Positions 10,444 to 24,800 of a stretch of 64,000 nucleotides of DNA are shown here, piece by piece. A model generated the notes under the pieces. That model was not told where the DNA came from and made no database searches. It was given only the letters and a program-made list of their open reading frames with translations. Origin of the DNA: Bemisia tabaci (taxonomy: Eukaryota; Arthropoda; Insecta; Hemiptera; Aleyrodidae); assembly GCF_918797505.1 (NCBI RefSeq), contig NC_092797.1, forward strand, positions 26,673,372 to 26,737,371. Direction: 5' to 3'. How positions within the stretch are numbered: the first letter of the stretch is position 1; every line of letters begins with the position of its first letter. A program made the translations under genes and the position numbers.

Positions 10444-13339
10444 ACCTGTGATACTATCTTGACTTTGAGAGGATGTGCTTTCTTGAAGGGTTAAAAATGG
10501 ACTACTGGCTTTACCTAATTCTAAATTTCATTGAAGATTCAGTGAAGATTTCATTAAATATTTAAAAGGATATTCATTTGACAGTGGTTCCAGGTTCCCT
10601 CAGGGTTACATTAGTACAGATGAATGGATAAATAGCAACCAAAATATAGGTCAAAATAAAAGACATCTTAGATAGAGGTACACTCGCCCACTTACTGACA
10701 GTTTCCTCACCTGTTTCTTTACTAAAATCATTTTTCTTCATGCCTGTTAACCATTGTACAAAGTAGCATTGCTTGTCCAGTACATGTGCTGTAGTTCTAA
10801 AGTATTATAATTTTTCCAGATAGACTTCATAGTTCCTACAGCAAAGAATTTTATCTTCCTCTAGATAGAATCATGCATGGTGAAAAGTTTTTTAAATTGC
10901 AAAATTCCCTGATTTTTCGCACATGATTTCTCACAAGAATGCTTTTAACCATTTATTTGTTGGGCACAAAATCTCTTGAAATTGTAAAAAACCAAATGTT
11001 TTGGCCTGCAGAAAGAACTTCAAGGTTTCTCAGCGAAATTCACTGATTTTTTCAGGGTTGAGCGAAATTCCCTGACTCCTCCATGTTTTCTCTTTTTTTT
11101 CAAGAAATTGTCACCCTGTTATGTGAAAACAATTGACTTTCTGTCAGTGTTAACAAGCAATTTATAACAGAATTTTTTTCATTGCTATGCTATTACCATT
11201 ATAATTATTCAGATTAGAACAATTGTTACAACCCTGAGGTAGAAATGCGTGTACATACAAAACGTTGGCATTAACAGAATTTTGCCTCTAAGAAGTCGAT
11301 TAGAAGAAGAAGAAAAAAAAATTAACCTTTCTCTAGGGCATGTCTGTGGTGACAAGAAACAGATATCCCTGGAGAAGTCAAACAAAGAATAACAATTCAT
11401 GCAATTTCGCCGCAGCAGTATAGAAGAGATAACGCCATTATGTACATGCTTTTACCCACTTTTAAAGGGGTGGAATTCCTTTGTTCAAGTGATGTAAAAC
11501 AGAAAAATAAGGCCTCACTTTTTCCTAGCTTACATTGTATAATGGATGAAACTAACCTATTGAAAAAATCCATTTACGTAATATTTCTAATAAATTTCAC
11601 AAAACTTTCAACTTACGTTTAAAAATGGCATCGTAATTTGGACGAATTCAATTCATCCAAGAGAAAACTTTTTACAAAAATTAAAGGGTGACTACAAGAT
11701 TCATAATTTACTTGAAATAAACTCCTCTTTTTATAGAGACAAAATATTATTGATAAAAACACCTTTGGCAAGCCAGTAGAGACGAAGTTGCAAAATTATT
11801 GACATTGGTTGATTCATCAATATAAGTTGTCAGGGATTTTTCTTCTTGCTCTAGGATATGCGTTAAAATAAAAACGAAATGCATTTTTATAGTTCCTCCG
11901 TTAGTTCATTCCAGTTCTGGCTATAAAGTCTGTCTTTTAAAAGGGAAAATTAGGCAGTTGATCAAATCAGCAGCGGAAGATGTTTGCGTTACAGAGGAAG
12001 TGATTCGAGTTTCAGAGGTCTCAATTCTTGTTAAAAGGGAGTGCAGTTTTAACTGGGATAATGAATAATTTAAAATTGCATCATAAGAAATATTAGAATG
12101 AAATTGAACTAGAGCAATATTTCCCAAAGTCACGCAATAATGTTTTCTGAATCAATTTGATGAGTTACATTTACGTTCCTCAAATGTTGGGATGATTTGA
12201 TAAACGAGCGAATCTCCACTTTCTTAACATAATTCGGAGGAAAGTAGAGAAGAAGGTACCGATAAAATGTAATGCCAACTCCGATTAAAAACCAAAACTT
12301 CATTTTCTGATGATCAATTGGGTACAAAAATGTTTTTGTCAATTTTTTTAAAGTTCTGTTTCCCTAATGAGAAAGTCATTTGAAAATTCAATGAACCAAC
12401 CGTCATTTAAGTTGACCAAAAAAATTTATATTCAGAAAAGACTACATTTATCAAAACTGCGAAAACAAATTTATCAACAAAATGATTATTTCAACTGAAG
12501 ATTCACCAGAGACTTAAACCTTGACTGATGATTACAGTGAATTGGAGCTCATCTACCTATTAGTTTACTCTCAATTTTGTTGATTGGACAAGGATGATTT
12601 GCAAAAGAGAAGCTTTGCACCAAATAAAAGATGCGTGATAAAACAATGATAGGTGTCAGCGATTCATCTGTTCAACTTTTCTTTGATTTGTGTTTAACAT
12701 TAATCAGTCTAGAAACAGCAATGTACACAGCAATAACATAACAATAAAAACAACAGATATATAAATAAAAACTAGGATAACATCTTGATATGCTAAAATA
12801 CATGGTAGTATTTACAAATTGTTTGAAATAATCCAAGTTACATACATCAGAGTTTCTCTTCGAGAGAATATTTATGTCATTCTTTAATATTTTTTGAATT
12901 GAAAAATACCCTGTTCTTCAACCACAACAATTATGGCCAAATATAACACAGAAATAAGTACACTCAAATCAAACCGAAGAACAGTCACACTACATAATAT
13001 CCAAATAAAAAAGTCTTTTCCTCTCATTTTACTTTGATTGAAATGTAAAAATGTCAATGTAGTATATTTTGCATTTTGCAAAGATTAGAGTTAATTTGTC
13101 TCTTTGAAGTGTACATACAGCAGATTAATTGACTCTGTAGAGTATTATCTGACTGATAAGTGTTCCTGTTATAAGAACTGTATTGAAAACCAATAAGAAC
13201 AGAAAGTCATGGACATTTTCACCAATGGTTGGCATAACTCGATTGATGAAGTTGCACTTCCTTAGGAGGCCCACAATTCCAGTTTCAGGTAATGTATTCG
13301 AGGGATGTTATGTCCATAATAACGGAACAGTGAAAGAAA

Positions 13340-13690
13340 AAAAGGATAGGACGATTTTCTTCTGCAAGCAACGCTCACAATAGTTGCTGAGAACAAGCAA
13401 CGCATTTTGTTCAAAATTGTTTTGCATTGTGGGGACAGGGCTCATTCTCATGCGCAAAATTTGTAAACTCCTGAAGCAACAATGTTGTACAAGAATTGCA
13501 ACAGGCTTAGAGGCAAGTTGTTTTTGTGCTGTGTTCCCAATCCATGACAGGAACACTGCTCCAGTCGTGAACTTGAACGACTGAACGTGGTTCTCTCTTT
13601 GGCTGTTGAGAACTGAGTTAAAAAACCAAGAAAAGCAGAAACATTTTGTTGCTTTGAACAAAATAAATCTATTAAAGGACAACTGTACAG
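13340..13690. mobile_element. Transposon fragment related to foldback 52598-53240
   Basis: The short reading frame at 13384-13584 (VGTGLILMRKICKLLKQQCC) resembles the minus-strand frame at 52874-53215 (VVGAGLIFARKIWEPLQQNC). Neighbouring DNA (GCAACGC and AACAAAATAAATCTATTA) also resembles arms of that element. This is a shared repeat, not a host gene. Confidence 0.5.
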
Positions 13691-14969
13691 ATAAAAAAAC
13701 ACAGGATAACAGGGAATGGTTCTGAAAGAGACAAAATTAATTTCTGACTAATTGATCACGGGTAGAATAATCAAATTTACAAGTTTAGTTCGGAGTGTTA
13801 ATACTGTGATACCAGTTAAAGATTAGTACAAAAATTAACTGAGACACATTTTGTCGCTCTTCGGACAAAAAAAAGTAGCTTAATTTCCATATGAGCTTTG
13901 GAAAGCATGGATCAAAGGGCTAACATAAAAATATAGATACAATCTCACGTCAGAGGAGCGACGGTTTTTCAATCAAGTTCCACAACTAACAGGACAATTA
14001 TGAGTTTTTCAATATGATACCTTGCTTAATTTAAAGTAGATCCACGTGCATTTGATTCATAATTTTAAAATTAGGGTCCTACATAAAGTACTTAACATCA
14101 AATTTACAGTTTATCGGCAGCCACCTCATGGAGCACTAGAAGAGAGACGCTACTAACCCACCTCATCCTAAGAACGCAGAAAAGCGAGATACTTTTGTCA
14201 AATGGACTTGGATTGCCACAAGAGATGGAAAAATGTATATATTTTTTTGAAAAACAAGAGTAACAAATTATTAATTTCTCATCGTTTCCTATTATGAATG
14301 TAAACCATTTTAGATGAGATATTGTTGAATAGTTTTCCCACTCCCAAAAATGCTGCATGATGATAGTAGATTACCCACTCACCACCTAGAGTAGAAAAGT
14401 TTTAGGAGAAAAATTCTTAGAAGAAGCAATTTACAATAGGTATTGCAATTTCACACTTGTCCATTGGTACACCAGGTGAATGAAATTCAAGTAGCCACAG
14501 CTCAGTGTCATTTTGCAAAGTCTAGGCTTACACAATGCCTTTGTAATGAGGTTCAAGTGTGACAAATTGTCTTACTTCTTGATTTTGCTTTTGGAGGCTT
14601 GCTTTGGCCTAATGAGTTATCTTAAACTTGACGATTTCAAGTTTACAATAGTAGTATTTAATGTACTGCAGAATGTTTTCAAATTGAGAATTCTTTACGT
14701 AAAAATTGGTCTTGAAAATTGTATGATGATCAATACCTATACCAAATCAACCCATTCAAAATTAAAGTGGTGATGAAACAATTATAACAATACATACAGC
14801 TTTGTGGATCTAATTTAAAAGTTTACAAAAATTTCATACTTTGCTTTTTGGTAAAATCTGAGCATAAGAAATTTAACTCAATATTCATTTGAGGTAGCAA
14901 AAAACTCCAACATCCCAAATAGCAAAAGTTACAATAAATTGCTATTAAGCAGTAAAATTCATGCTAACC

Positions 14970-15184
14970 TAGTGGAAATCCACCTCGCACAGAGAATAGG
15001 TATTGACCCCATGCAGCAGAAGGTGAGTTCCCATCACCTCAAGCGACCATGAGTGACCGCCTGCAAAAGACGGGATTCCCAAAACTATGCCTTTGTTTCG
15101 CTTTCCTCTGCACGGTCTAACGCGAGGTGCGGGACATAGACCATGGTCCACCTCCTGCCGCACGAGGTCGACTTCCACTAGGGT
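14970..15184. mobile_element. Short element with imperfect terminal inverted repeats
   Basis: CCTAGTGGAAATCCACCTCG at the left pairs with CGAGGTCGACTTCCACTAGG at 15163-15182 with two or three mismatches. It is GC-richer than its surroundings and abuts an (AT)n run. The small ORFs on both strands inside it are repeat shadows. Confidence 0.55.
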
Positions 15185-15198
15185 AGAGTCCTTGCCAA

Positions 15199-15222
15199 AT
15201 ATATATATATATATATATATAT
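15199..15222. repeat. (AT)12 microsatellite
   Basis: A pure AT dinucleotide repeat directly to the right of the element ending at 15184. Confidence 0.9.
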
Positions 15223-15651
15223 GCAAGTTACGAGTGCAACTGAGGATCAGCTATCTTCAGTTTAACATCAAAAGTAAATGCAAGAATCAAGGTGACAGAT
15301 CTTTTGTCGCAGTCTAAGTGCTAAAACTTATTCAGCTACACTCTAATTATACTAGAGTGTTGTGTATGTTGTGTACCTTCTAATTAGAGGGGCTCCTCTT
15401 ACTTAAATTTAATGCAATCAAATTTAAATAAGTAACAATTTTTTCAGCATTATCAGTTACCTACCTCTCTCACACATGAAACTCATTTTGTTATGATAAT
15501 TTAAGTTTGGCACTTATCAACTGCATAATGTAAAAATATTGCAATTCCATGGTAAAAAAATTAAAATGTTCTTTCATTAAATTGTTAAATTAATTCAATA
15601 TGTTCATCGCACCGTGCTACTTAGGATACTTAAGTTGCCATTTTCAACAGT

Positions 15652-15809
15652 TCAGATAGCCACTGGACTGGGTTTCAGTTCAAGAAACTGGAAAGGAACA
15701 TGTAAACTAGTATTACTGTGTTCTACTACTAAGTGTCCTCGCCGGTTTGAAGCACCTACTACAACAACCGTGTCTCCTTTCATCAGTGAAACTTCGCCAT
15801 TTCCATCCT
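15652..15809 (-). CDS. dachs: Dachs-like terminal exon
   Basis: Acceptor TCTTTTCAG ends at 15810. It encodes EDGNGEVSLMKGDTVVVVGA, SNRRGHLVVEHSNTSLHVP and FQFLELKPSPVAI, stop TGA at 15654-15652. The alternation of short beta-like strands (GDTVVVVGA, GHLVVEH, HVPFQFLEL) resembles an SH3-like fold; that reading is inference. Plus-strand frame 15614-15838 is its shadow. Confidence 0.88.
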
Positions 15810-18800
15810 CTGAAAAGAAAAAAAAAATTAAAAATTAATATAATGAGTCTATTCAAAAAGAATTAGTTGCAAAAATAATACGATTTGAATTTTACAGTCG
15901 TTTCAACAGAGAAAACACCTGTCATCGGAGGCCTGCTTCCCTAACGCTTTTCAAAAATCAGGGATAACGTTACATTTTCAGTCCTCCTAGGCTGAACTTT
16001 GTTTGGCACCTCTAAAAGTAGGTGCTATTGGGGGAGGGGGGTGTCAGGGACACAACCAGGAAGTTCACAGGAAGTTTTGGAATTATTGGCAAACAAAACA
16101 TTTAAACCTCCATCAAAATAATTGAATGGTCATTGAGTTAAAGACCAACTCTAGATTTCTGGTATAATTCTTGAAAGGAAGCGAAACTTAACTTTGTATA
16201 GGTACCCACTTTGTTACTGGCAATCTTGGTCTAAACTAGTGGATTTTATGAATAAGATTTTACCTGGGAAGGGCATCTTCATTACTCTGGTCTGAGGGTA
16301 TCCTAGTTTCGTGTTTCCTGCGACTGTATACGGTCGACTAGGCGGAACAGGTGGAGGTCGTTCCTGAAAATAAAATAGAACCATCATTAATTCAGAATGA
16401 CCACAAAAATGAATTGATCTTGTGTCTCAAATGTTTCATTTTCAAAACTGATGAAGACAGTTCATTTTTGTAAAAATGGTGCACTAAGAAAACCTTCCAA
16501 GAAATTTTACGTAATTTAATTGGTCATGAGAGGAACATCCTTTGTTTTCTCCCCAAAAATTTGCCCATTTGTTCGTCCATACAAGAATAAACGGCCAGTG
16601 GTGATTCTGTAGTATTGCAATGGACTTACATCCTATGCAAAAATCTACACAAATAAAAGCTTAATAAATTCCTCAATAGCTGATAGAAAGAGTGATAACA
16701 ACTTCCTGTTCAAGTCTCTTTGACTTGCGAAAGAGTGCAATATAAAATGCAACTCAAATATGTATAAGTACAATCAAATATTCATTGAAAATAATTATTG
16801 GTACCTTCAGAATACTATGTATTATAATTTTTTATGTAATTTTGTGATAAACGATGGTAAGAAAGAGTTGGAGAAGATTGCAAAATTAATGCTTAAAATG
16901 TGATTCAATATTAACCAAATGAAATGCTTTTTAACTTGAACCAGAGGCACTACAGACAGACAATCAATTCATCCCATTTTAGCAATGGACTTTGCTAAAT
17001 AGCCGTTCCCTAGGAGTATTCAACCGATCCATTAGCGCTGAAAATAGCTTGAAAGGGGCGAACATTATTGTCCAGTTCTTCAATTCTCATACACTTTCAT
17101 GTGTGAACCCTCACATCTTAGGTTACTAAAAGCTCTTAAACGTTAAATACCAAGGTTAGATGGGACAGTTAAACTAGGCAGATCATCAAACAATTTAGTT
17201 GAGTATAGGTAGGTACAACAGTGATATTTGTGACAGAAAACACTGCCTCTCTTCCCAAACATACTGCAATGATTAACTGTTACATAGGGCTGTGCGAATA
17301 TTCGCAATTCCGACTATTCGTGCCGCGAATATTCGCTTCGTCTGCCTCGCGCACTATTCGCCGATTTCGACTAATCGCGCCGTCGCGAATAGTGAATTTT
17401 TGAACTGACTTTTTCAAATATTCGCGCCGTCACGAGGAATGAATTTTCAAATATTCGCGCCATCAAAAATAACGAATTTTCGAGTGGCAATCGTGAAACG
17501 TGAAACGCTTCTACCCGAGACATCGTGAACGGCGGATCTCCTATGATCTGCACCGACTTTGCCGAGTTTACGAACAGCAAGCGCGATTGGGATTGGGGGA
17601 ATGAGCAAAGAGCCCAAATTAAGGATTGAAAGACACAGAAATGTCTGAAATTGAAAAAAAAAAGTTCATAAACACATTTTTATTTACACAAAAAAAAATA
17701 AAATACTAAAATGTGTCTAGTGATCCTTCGATACTACCTTGACTGCCCGAGCAGTTATCTTCAAATCCTGGAAATGCATACGTAACTGCAGGGACAGTCA
17801 AGCCAGCATCCAGAGATCTTCGAACAAATTCTTAACAGCCTAGGCTACTATCATAGCATTTCATTGTTTTCTGTGCAGGCGTATGAACAAATGGAAAATT
17901 CTTAAAAAATTAATCACATTTTTTTTGTAGACTTTTGTAATATTCGCGAATTTTAACTCTTCAAAAAGTCATTTCCAATTATTCGTTTTACTATTCGTAG
18001 TTGTGAATAATTGACATAAATTATTCGTTATTCGCTTTGCTATTCGCGAATAGTTACTGAAATTATTCGCTATTCGCTTTGTTCGGAGAATTCACTATTC
18101 GCACAGCCCTACTGTTAAATTGTATAATTTTAAAAATTTCACTTTCAAGATTTACACTGAAAAGACACAAGGAACAGTTATCCGAGGTTCGGCTCTGTCC
18201 ATTTTTATTTGGTGCCTAAAATTTTATGATTCTTCAGTTTTGCAATTAATCTCTGGAGTTCAGTCTTTGCCTTTAAAAGTACATTACCTGACGCATAGAC
18301 AGAAAAGAAAAGGAAAAGGCATGAGAAAATAAAATTTACCAAGTCAAGTCCAAACAAAGTGCAAGTCTGTTGTATCATCTTTTGATCACACTTTTCATTA
18401 GGGTCTGGGGGTGGAGTGCCTGCAATGGGCTGTGGCCGCGGTCGACTCAAAGTTGCAGTTGTGTTTCCACTGTTTGATGCGTTACCAGACCTTCCTGAAA
18501 TGCCAGTTGTTCCTCCTGAGGAAACACCAAAAATGAAATGCAAACATACATATTTGATAGTCAAGAAGCCTCTTAATAAGGACTATAAAACGATTAAAAG
18601 AAATTTGATTAGATTAAGTTGTAAAATTGTTGGTCAGGTATCAATATCGACAATTGAAGCATGTCTAATTTCCTTCAGTGCAAGCCCTTCCTTTTTGAGG
18701 GCGCAAAAATTTGTCCGTTGTGAACTGAAGGCAGTAGTTCAATTTAAGTAATGAGATGGTAGAATAGTGCCCAAAAATTCCAAAAATTGTCATTGGATTA

Positions 18801-21800
18801 AAAACTTGAACTCTACTGAATATCAGTGCAAGACCGAAAATCTATATCGATTTGGGTCTTCTTAGATCCTCATCAGTACCCAAGTAGCATTTCTCAACGG
18901 ACAAATCGCTGTATATTGCAATTTCATCTGCGATAAAATCGCCAGGATCATCAACATCTGAGCAATTATCCTCAATCTTATAACGATAAAATCACGCTTC
19001 CATTGCCCGACAATTTATCGCGATATTTTCGAAATAAAAAAACGATGAATGGCAATTTAATCTCCATTTCATCGACAAAATTGATAACGATTTTATCGAA
19101 CCAAAAATTGCAATGTGTAGCGATTTAGTCGCCATACATTGCAATTTTTAATGCAATAATGTCTCGATATATTGCCACTAATATAATCGCGACAATCAAC
19201 CGATAAAATCGATATTTATCGCAATCACTGCTACTTGGGTAGATCATATTAATACCACAGCTTAAGTTACTCAGAATAGGAGTTGCTACAGTGCTGTCCG
19301 AATCCTACTCCAAATAGTTCTACAGATGGGAGAAGCTAAAAAATAAAAAAGTTTACCTCCAACGTTGCCAGTAGGATGTTGTAGTTCAAGCGATCTTTTC
19401 AGGGCTGGCCAGCGTTTCCTCAGATGCCAACCTCGCCATTTTGTCTGAATTAAGGTAGCTGCGTGTTGCCTAGTATTTGTTCTCAATGTCTCTAACTGCT
19501 GTCTTAAACCTTCGCTGTAATTGAAAAGTAACAAAATTCAGACATTTTCCTTTTATCAGAATGCAGATTGACAAAATTAGATCTTCCGCTTGTTAAAATT
19601 ATTTAATTCACTTCCTTCTCAGAAATAAAGAAGAATAATGATTGAAACTGATGAGAGGATAGTTACACTCCTAGATTGAATGCAAAGTTATGGGCATATT
19701 GGGAATTTCTCTCCTCCCCCTCCCCTCTTTAAACTTCTAGCTGGACCATGAGGCAGAGATGGAAAAGAAAAGTTGGTTATAATCACTCTGGATGGTAAAC
19801 ACAATTGACTTTGTGGTGAATGCAAATTCAGATTGCTAGCACTCAGCCCATTTTAATAATAATTAAATGATGAAATGATTTTTCTGACTTAGATTCAACA
19901 TCTGTAAACAAAATTCTGTAAAACTTAGGAAAAAGTAACAGGGGATTTGATATAACAGCTGTTGCAGAAGAGTCACAGACAGAGGGGAACACTTTAAAGA
20001 AATGAGAGATATTGATATTCTCCATTCTTTGCACCTTTTTCCTGTAATGGTTTAAAAAGCGTTTTTCTCAAAACTTGAACATTTTTTAGAGCAGTTATCA
20101 AAAAGTATCCGTAATCATTGATACAAATTGTTGAGGGGGATTTTTATGACTTTTTCTTTCCATAAAGTAATGATTACTGTGTATTTACGTGTAAAATAAA
20201 GTCCCCAACCCGAAAAAAATAATATGGAAATCTTGTGCATCAATCGAATACCTTAAGAATATGTGCCTTTTGCCGAAGGCCCATGAAACGGACACTTCAG
20301 ACTGCAACTGTTTCAGTTGCTGTTTCTCCTCCAGTCGATGTAAAATTAGTTGACAGTCTTCTATTGCTCCTTCTTCGGACCGGCGCAATTGTGTGAATGG
20401 TGCTAACAGCCTATACCGTGAATTGAATGCCTTAAATCTCATTCTGTGGGGGAATCCTGCAGGAATACATTAAAATTAGAAAGCAACATTCAGACAACAA
20501 TGTAAACGTATTGCAAAACTTATGCTTTCAATAGAAATATTTAACTATCCAGCCCAACTTCACTTTTGCACCATTTCATAAAGAATTTTTTCTTCAGACA
20601 ACATACAGGATTCTCTGATCAAAGACTAATACTTGAAGGATCCATTCTCTGAAAAAAAATGAAACTTTTCCGCAATACATAATTTAGAATAGCTCTTAGG
20701 ATGGCTTAGCGGGAAAAAGGTAGTGGAGCAAATAAGTCTTATTTTGGCAAAAATAATTCTTCTCTTACATATCTGTATCTCTATTTGAAACATCCTGTGT
20801 AAACAATTTCACAGAATTGAAGAGACTATTTCTGAAGCTGATAAAAAGAGGAGAAGTTTGCCCATAAAAAGTATGCATGTTAAGTTCAATGTCAATTTTA
20901 ATGTGCAAATAGGAATGTTTTGAACAGTATAGCTACTAAAGTTATCTTCAAAAGTAAGATGACAAAATTCTTCCTCTTTCTTTTTTTCATTTTTTGTTGC
21001 ACTTTCATCTCTAAATAATTTTACAGTGGCCAAGGATCTTGCTGTTGATCTTGCTTGCATGAGTTCAGTCGATTAACGAAGGAAAAAAAGTGATACATAT
21101 CTTGAATGTAATATGGAGATGCATCGCTTTATATTCAAAGAAAATTTTATTGACGATCGATCTTACCTCCAACCATTAAATTAACTGTTTCTAGAACTTG
21201 CAAGGAACGAATTTGCCTCATGACAGTACTACGATCAAATCTTGCAGGGCTCTCTGCAGAATTTGCCTTAACACAGCGTACAAAGTGAGGTCGTGCATGA
21301 ACTAATGAACGTAGTAAATTATCTAAGCGAGTGTGAAAGTCTTGAGTCAAAGTTGAAACGGGCTCATCACCATTTAACCTGCACAATAACAAAAAGGCAC
21401 ATCCATGTTACACAAAAATGACAAGTATATTGTTGGAACGTGACGCAATATGATGAAAATGTTTGAAATTAAAAGTACATTTAAAATTTTTCCCTATATC
21501 AAAATACCTTTATGGAACTTTGATTTAATTTATTTTTTCCTTCTTTTACTTTTTTGCTTCGTTTTTCTTATCACAAAACCTGGCTTAAAGAACTATTTTA
21601 ATAATTTGACAAACTGCCTAAAGTATTTTGAGGATGGTGAATTTTTAAAAATTAAAATTACTATTTCCTTAATTGCAGCATATCTTTTTTGGCTTGTTCT
21701 CAGAAATAATATGCGACTGGTCAAACATTTTTTCATTCTTAATTAAGATCACCCAGGGGCTGGAAAAAATAAGAGAAAAAAATTTAAGGAGGAAATTATT

Positions 21801-24800
21801 TTAAAATGAATATATTTTCTTCATTAACTTACATGGAAACCCATTTCTTTAACACTCCTTGAGTTAACTTTTCAATGATAGATTTTAGAGAAATAATTGA
21901 GAATGTTTGGTGTGCTGGTTATAGGTAAGAGAAAAAAATCCTCCATGACAGGGGCCTCGGCAAGAGAATGTGACGGTGTGGCTACTGAATTACAATTATG
22001 TAATTCTTTCCAATATAGGCTCGTGTTCAAGAGAAAAAAAAATTATTGAAGTGATGTCTGTTCTTGTCTTAAATGATCAAGAGGATACTCACAAATCAGA
22101 ATGCGAAGTGGGAGAAATGCGGAAGCTAACTCCTCTTGGAACTGTTTCCAAAGAAAAAAGTGCTTTTAATTCGCTGCCAAATAGGTGTGTTGCAAAACCA
22201 AAGCTACATGTTTGTTTATGAAACACAGCAACAAGGTCATCTGGTACCACATCTTTGTTGGTATCTGAAATATCATACAAAATTATATTAATTTCTCTTA
22301 CCTTCCCTCAGTAGTCAATAGGTAGATTGCTAACGGAGAGAAGAAATATTCACTGAAAAAAAAAAAAAATCTGACGGAAGGCAATCCAGATGGACTGAAT
22401 GGATTTTCATGGACTGAAATATATTGGCCTAGAGGTGTTGTCAGCTAAGTTGGCAGTTGTTTACTTTTGTTTGCAAGCAACAGCAATGCAGTCGTCCAAT
22501 AGCCATTGACTGCGAGCAATGCTGCCACCATGCACGGAAATGTAAATCAGTCTACTGGACTGGACAGTTAAAAGTAAGCAACTGCCAACTTAGCTGACAG
22601 CACCTCTGCAGATTTGATTCCTTGAGGATACTTTTTTCTGGTGTGACCGTCCATGGGAGAGGATATCTTAGTTTACAGCATAGTTGCCAGTTGGTGCTGA
22701 AAAACCTGCACTTTTCCATATTTGAGCGCATCTGTTGACTGCAAATGACAACAGGGTATCATCAGCAAGCCCAATTGACGCAATTATACCACTGCAACCT
22801 TTCCCTTTGCTACCTCATACTAGTGCTCCTGCGCCTCTCCTGTAGAGTAAAATTGTTTCCCCTTCCACTTTCCACTATTTTGCGAGAGGCCCATCATTCT
22901 ATGACAGATTCAACTCGCCAATTATACAGGTAAAGCTTTTCCTAATGTAAGAGTTTTTTCTTTTCTCTAGTGCCCCCTCCCTCCAAAAAAGTTATTGGAA
23001 TACATCTAATTTACAATTTATGGCTGGGTTATTCTTTTCCAATTTTTGATAAAATTATTTTAAATATTTAGGTACCTAAGAAATTTGTTGCATCATAAAC
23101 CACTCGTCCTGCAAAGTGCTGGATTCCAAAGGATCTGGGCTCCAGAGGTTTTGGTTCGTACAAGCGTGAATTATGTCTATGTTGAGCTTTGACTTTGGCA
23201 ATATAGGACTCAGCGGAACCACGAATTGAGCATTCAACATCTAACATACTCAACAAACCAGTTCTCTGAAAAAAGTAGCAAACTAAATTAATGAAAAATA
23301 TTTGATAAAATCCATTCCTGTTAGGCACACGGAAAAAGACAACTGCATTCATTACAAACAAACCATAATTTTGGAAATGAGTTACATATATAATTGTGAC
23401 TTTGTAAATGTTTGTTTTCATGGCCGAAGAATACAGTGATATGAAAACCTTTTCTTTTCCAATCAAAAGAATGATTTTTAACTTAGATACGAATATTTGT
23501 TTGTTGGATGAAAAAGAGGATGAATCTCTTTTGATTATTATATTACAGGATAGAAAATAAAAAAATGAAGCACTCACCAAAGAAGAAATCAGATCAATGC
23601 ACGGAACATTGTCAGTATAGTCAACTTCAACATCACTATGAATGCCTTCGTCTCGGCATGACTCGATGCTAGATTTAAAGATATGAGTGTTGTAAAAATG
23701 CTGCATTGTTTCTGCACACAAATTGATGCAAAGGTGCTCCAATTGACTTGGCTGAAAATTGATAAAGCAATGAAAATTGGAAAATGGCTTTCATTTGAAG
23801 GAAATATTTGTAGATGCAATGATGCCGAGGCTATTTTGCTGCCTCCACAAAAAAAAAATAAGAAAAAAAGAAGAAGAAAAAGAAGAAAAAAAGGCTACAA
23901 ACTGAACAAGCTCCAATAATTATTTCTGAATATTTTCCAAGTTTTGAAATTCAACAGTTATGACTGCTTCTTCAGATACAATTGACAATTGAGAGCATTC
24001 TTGGTAGAGTTTATATAATTAATATTTGGAGACTTCAAGCGGTGTGAAAAAGATAAAATAATAAGATTCAAACTTTTTGAAAAAATCAAAGGAAAAAAAT
24101 ATAAAAACCGATGGAATAACACTAAAATTGAAAGAGGTATGCAGGATTCTATGAGCTCAGAGCTTGAGAACATTCAATTCTTTGAACTTAAAAGGAATTT
24201 TTCCACTCCTAAACTTTTTCTAGCAACACTAGTGATAGATTCTATTCATACAATATACTATATACCACATACTATATATACACAACTTACTTTGGGTTCT
24301 TCAAATCCGAACATGTCAAGGATGCCGATTGACCCGTCTGTGGCATGCCGCACTGCATTGTTGAGAGCCGCCATTGATTTACTAGACTTGGATCCCGCAG
24401 TACCAACAGTTGATGCATGCTGACTGGCAACCTAAAGGCACACCAAATTCCCAATTAAAATCATAGAATAGATCCAACTAAGCGACACTGGAGAAAACAA
24501 AAAATCATGTCTAATATTTCTTGCTGATTCTTAACACACACACACAAAAAGACGTAGCTCTTGCAAAATTTTTGTGAGATTATGGTGCTAAAATGGTAAG
24601 GGAGACTAAAATTTACTCAATTCTATTTTTATACCCAGGTGAAACTAAAGAAAAATCTGGGGCAAGTGAAGAGTAGTTGTGAATAGTAGTCAGAAGAGGA
24701 AGAGGATGGATTGGACTTATGGAAATGGCTTTGAATAAGAAGAAATTACTTACATCAGCTTGGTTGTGAACAGATTCATTTGAGTCACTACTCAGCGTTC

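Larger units (their letters stand above)
7089..15651. other. Intergenic region between convergent genes
   Basis: This 8.6 kb separates the 3' ends of RpL13A (+) and the myosin gene (-). It is AT-rich. It contains the repeats listed separately (7620-7735, 7886-7922, 8537-9080, 10311-10443, 13340-13690, 14970-15184, 15199-15222) and one possible orphan exon (9685-9899). No other coding segment is convincing. The 3' UTR of the myosin gene must begin at its left side of 15652, but I could not place a clear poly(A) signal. Confidence 0.6.

Noticed and set aside
14513..14773. 86-codon plus-strand ORF in the intergenic region
   Set aside because: AT-rich, no domain, no splice sites or poly(A) signal; consistent with chance.
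23683..23919. Lys/Arg-rich plus-strand ORF at the dachs relay exon
   Set aside because: Antisense shadow of exon 23578-23751 plus an A-rich intronic tract.
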